Of a stretch of 7,195 bases of DNA, positions 6,122-7,195 are shown piece by piece. The translations under genes and the position numbers were made by a program. The DNA is from Sphingobacteriaceae bacterium (GTDB lineage Bacteria > Bacteroidota > Bacteroidia > Sphingobacteriales > Sphingobacteriaceae). The notes beneath the pieces are model-generated. The model was not told the DNA's origin, ran no database searches, and saw nothing but the letters and a program-made list of their open reading frames with translations. Each line of letters begins with the position of its first letter. Position 1 is the stretch's first letter. The DNA is taken from contig CANHHZ010000098.1 in assembly GCA_947460275.1 (NCBI GenBank), positions 1 through 7,195 of the forward strand. Direction: 5' to 3'.

Positions 6122-6155
6122 TCGACAGCTTTGGATCTCTTCCTGAGCTTGTCGA
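6122..6155 (+). repeat. Repeat-like extragenic hairpin just after pdhC
   Basis: CGACAGCT (6123-6130) pairs with AGCTTGTCG (6146-6154) with one bulged base and a 15-nt loop, and T6122/A6155 adds a pair. The right arm, within CCTGAGCTTGTCGAA, looks like a motif that recurs in intergenic palindromes of many bacteria, and the composition is less AT-rich than the surroundings. It lies between the pdhC stop and the terminator. Whether it is a member of a genome-wide family needs a copy count. Confidence 0.5.
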
Positions 6156-6157
6156 AC

Positions 6158-6191
6158 AAAAAAGCTACCCCAAAAAGGTAGCTTTTTTGTT
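6158..6191 (+). terminator. Rho-independent terminator of the pdhA-pdhC unit
   Basis: A perfect 12-bp stem (6158-6169 with 6177-6188, core AGCTACC/GGTAGCT) has a 7-nt loop. Its 3' arm ends in six T residues, followed by GTTG. It begins 49 nt after the pdhC stop and is the strongest terminator in the window. The A-run on the 5' side lets it work in both directions. Confidence 0.9.
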
Positions 6192-6213
6192 GTACTTAAT
6201 TTTAAATCAGGCA

Positions 6214-6248
6214 TTTGGGCTTTAAATAAAAATCGTAGCTTAGCTTTA
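6214..6248 (+). promoter_or_regulatory. Tentative promoter for the DUF885 gene
   Basis: TTTG (6214-6217) precedes TAGCTTTA (6241-6248), a 7-of-8 match to TAnnTTTG, but the 23-nt spacing is a little long. An overlapping TAGCTTAG (6236-6243) would give 18 nt. Some promoter is expected between the pdhC terminator and 6267, and this is the best candidate I see. Confidence 0.3.
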
Positions 6249-6266
6249 CCTAAAAATTTATTCAAC

Positions 6267-7195
6267 ATGAAAAAAATAGCTTATTTTTTATTGGTTGTAG
6301 CAGGGTTAAGTGCTTGTAAACAATCAAATTCTTCCAATCAAAATTTTGCATCGCTTTGCGAGCTGTATTACCAAGAAGGGCTTAAATTAAATCCACTAAG
6401 TGCTACAGTGGCTGGCGATGAGCGTTACAATGATTTATTGCCAAATGATGGCACAGCCGAATTTAAAGCCCAATATGCTGCATATAATCAACGGTTTTTA
6501 GATAGTTTGAGTAATTACGATAGAGAAAAATTAACCGCCAACGATAAACTTTCTTTTGATTATTTAAAAGATGAACTTGAACTCAACAAAGAAGGATTAA
6601 AATACCATTTCGAATATTTGCCGTTTAACCAAATGTTTGCTTTGCCGCTTACCATTGGTCAATTTGGTTCGGGTACGGGTGCGCAACCTTTTAAAACCGT
6701 AAAAAATTACGACGATTGGTTGAAACGTGTGACTTCGTTTTCGGTTTGGGCCGACACAGCCATTGCCAACTTTAAAAAAGGAATGCAAAATGGCGTGGTT
6801 TTACCAAAGGCTTTGGTGGCAAAAATGATTCCTCAAATGCAAAGTATGGTAGTAGCCAAGCCAGAACAAAGCTTGTTTTATGGGCCAGTTAATTTAATGC
6901 CAAAAGATTTTTCGGCAGCTGAAAAACAACGTTTAACTGAGGCTTATAAAAATGCAATTGCAAACGTTATTGTGCCAACGTATAAAAAGTTGGGTGATTT
7001 TTTACAAAACGAATATTTGCCTAAGGCGAGAACAACTTCAGGCTATTCTGCCATGCCAGGCGGTGCCGAAATGTATACATATTTGGTGCGCCAACAAACT
7101 ACAACGACCAAAACACCTGAAGAAATTTACCAAACAGGCTTAAAAGAAGTTGCCAGAATTAGAACTCAAATGGATAGCATTAAAAATTTGGTAGG
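6267..7195 (+). CDS. DUF885 family lipoprotein (partial, C-terminus beyond the window)
   Basis: An open frame runs from the ATG for 309 codons to the window edge with no stop. The start encodes a lipoprotein signal, MKKIAYFLLVVAGLSAC, with lipobox LSAC (Cys17), followed by a polar Ser/Asn linker. The mature part matches the N-terminal half of DUF885: LNPLSATVAGDERYNDLLP (about 41-59), the long helical region with GVVLPKALVAKMIPQM (176-191), and PGGAEMYTYLVRQQTTT (264-280). Full family members are about 550-600 aa, so roughly half is missing. The conserved HExxPGH-type motif that makes the family look like zinc peptidases would lie in the missing part, so catalytic competence cannot be judged. 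It is probably anchored in the envelope. It is transcribed separately from pdhC, behind a strong terminator, so a shared role is not implied. Confidence 0.87.
   Translation, partial: MKKIAYFLLVVAGLSACKQSNSSNQNFASLCELYYQEGLKLNPLSATVAGDERYNDLLPNDGTAEFKAQYAAYNQRFLDSLSNYDREKLTANDKLSFDYLKDELELNKEGLKYHFEYLPFNQMFALPLTIGQFGSGTGAQPFKTVKNYDDWLKRVTSFSVWADTAIANFKKGMQNGVVLPKALVAKMIPQMQSMVVAKPEQSLFYGPVNLMPKDFSAAEKQRLTEAYKNAIANVIVPTYKKLGDFLQNEYLPKARTTSGYSAMPGGAEMYTYLVRQQTTTTKTPEEIYQTGLKEVARIRTQMDSIKNLV

Noticed and set aside
1..7195. A new defence, mobile or toxin-antitoxin system
   Set aside because: All larger genes fall into well-known housekeeping or envelope families, and there is no integrase, transposase, terminal repeat pair, CRISPR repeat or typical toxin-antitoxin pair.

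Overview
The window looks like ordinary chromosomal DNA of a Bacteroidota bacterium, most likely a Sphingobacteriaceae member such as Pedobacter or a close relative. The reasons are the AT-rich composition, the absence of Shine-Dalgarno sequences before the genes, promoter candidates of the Bacteroidota type (TTTG about 20 nt before TAnnTTTG), lipoproteins with short lipobox signals, and a pyruvate dehydrogenase E1-alpha gene followed directly by a two-lipoyl-domain E2 gene. The genus is inferred; no rRNA or other marker is present.

Left half (1-2961, minus strand): three envelope-related genes point leftwards. In order of transcription they are a secreted NlpC/P60 cysteine peptidase, a CapA-family (PGA_cap) metallophosphatase-like lipoprotein, and a membrane-anchored SPFH/Band 7 protein resembling stomatin and plant HIR proteins. 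A hairpin plus U-tract separates the peptidase from the capA-like gene, and another closes the SPFH gene, so these are neighbours with at least partly separate transcripts rather than a tight operon. A good Bacteroidota-type promoter lies upstream of the peptidase.

Middle (2856-3437): a 582-bp AT-rich divergent intergenic region. It holds the peptidase promoter, a partial palindrome, a possible 31-codon single-pass membrane protein on the minus strand, a 12-bp long-range inverted repeat and a probable promoter for the rightward genes.

Right half (3438-7195, plus strand): pdhA (E1-alpha) and pdhC (E2, dihydrolipoamide acetyltransferase) are 31 nt apart and presumably co-transcribed. They supply two of the catalytic subunits that turn pyruvate into acetyl-CoA. 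E1-beta and E3 are not in the window and must be encoded elsewhere. pdhC ends in a strong terminator, preceded by a repeat-like hairpin. The window finishes inside a DUF885-family lipoprotein gene whose C-terminal half is cut off.

I see no mobile element, CRISPR array, tRNA, rRNA or defence system. The most interesting points are small: the unlisted 31-aa membrane ORF, a 7-bp tandem repeat inside the E2 linker, in-phase nucleotide identity between the two lipoyl domains, and a few unexplained palindromes.
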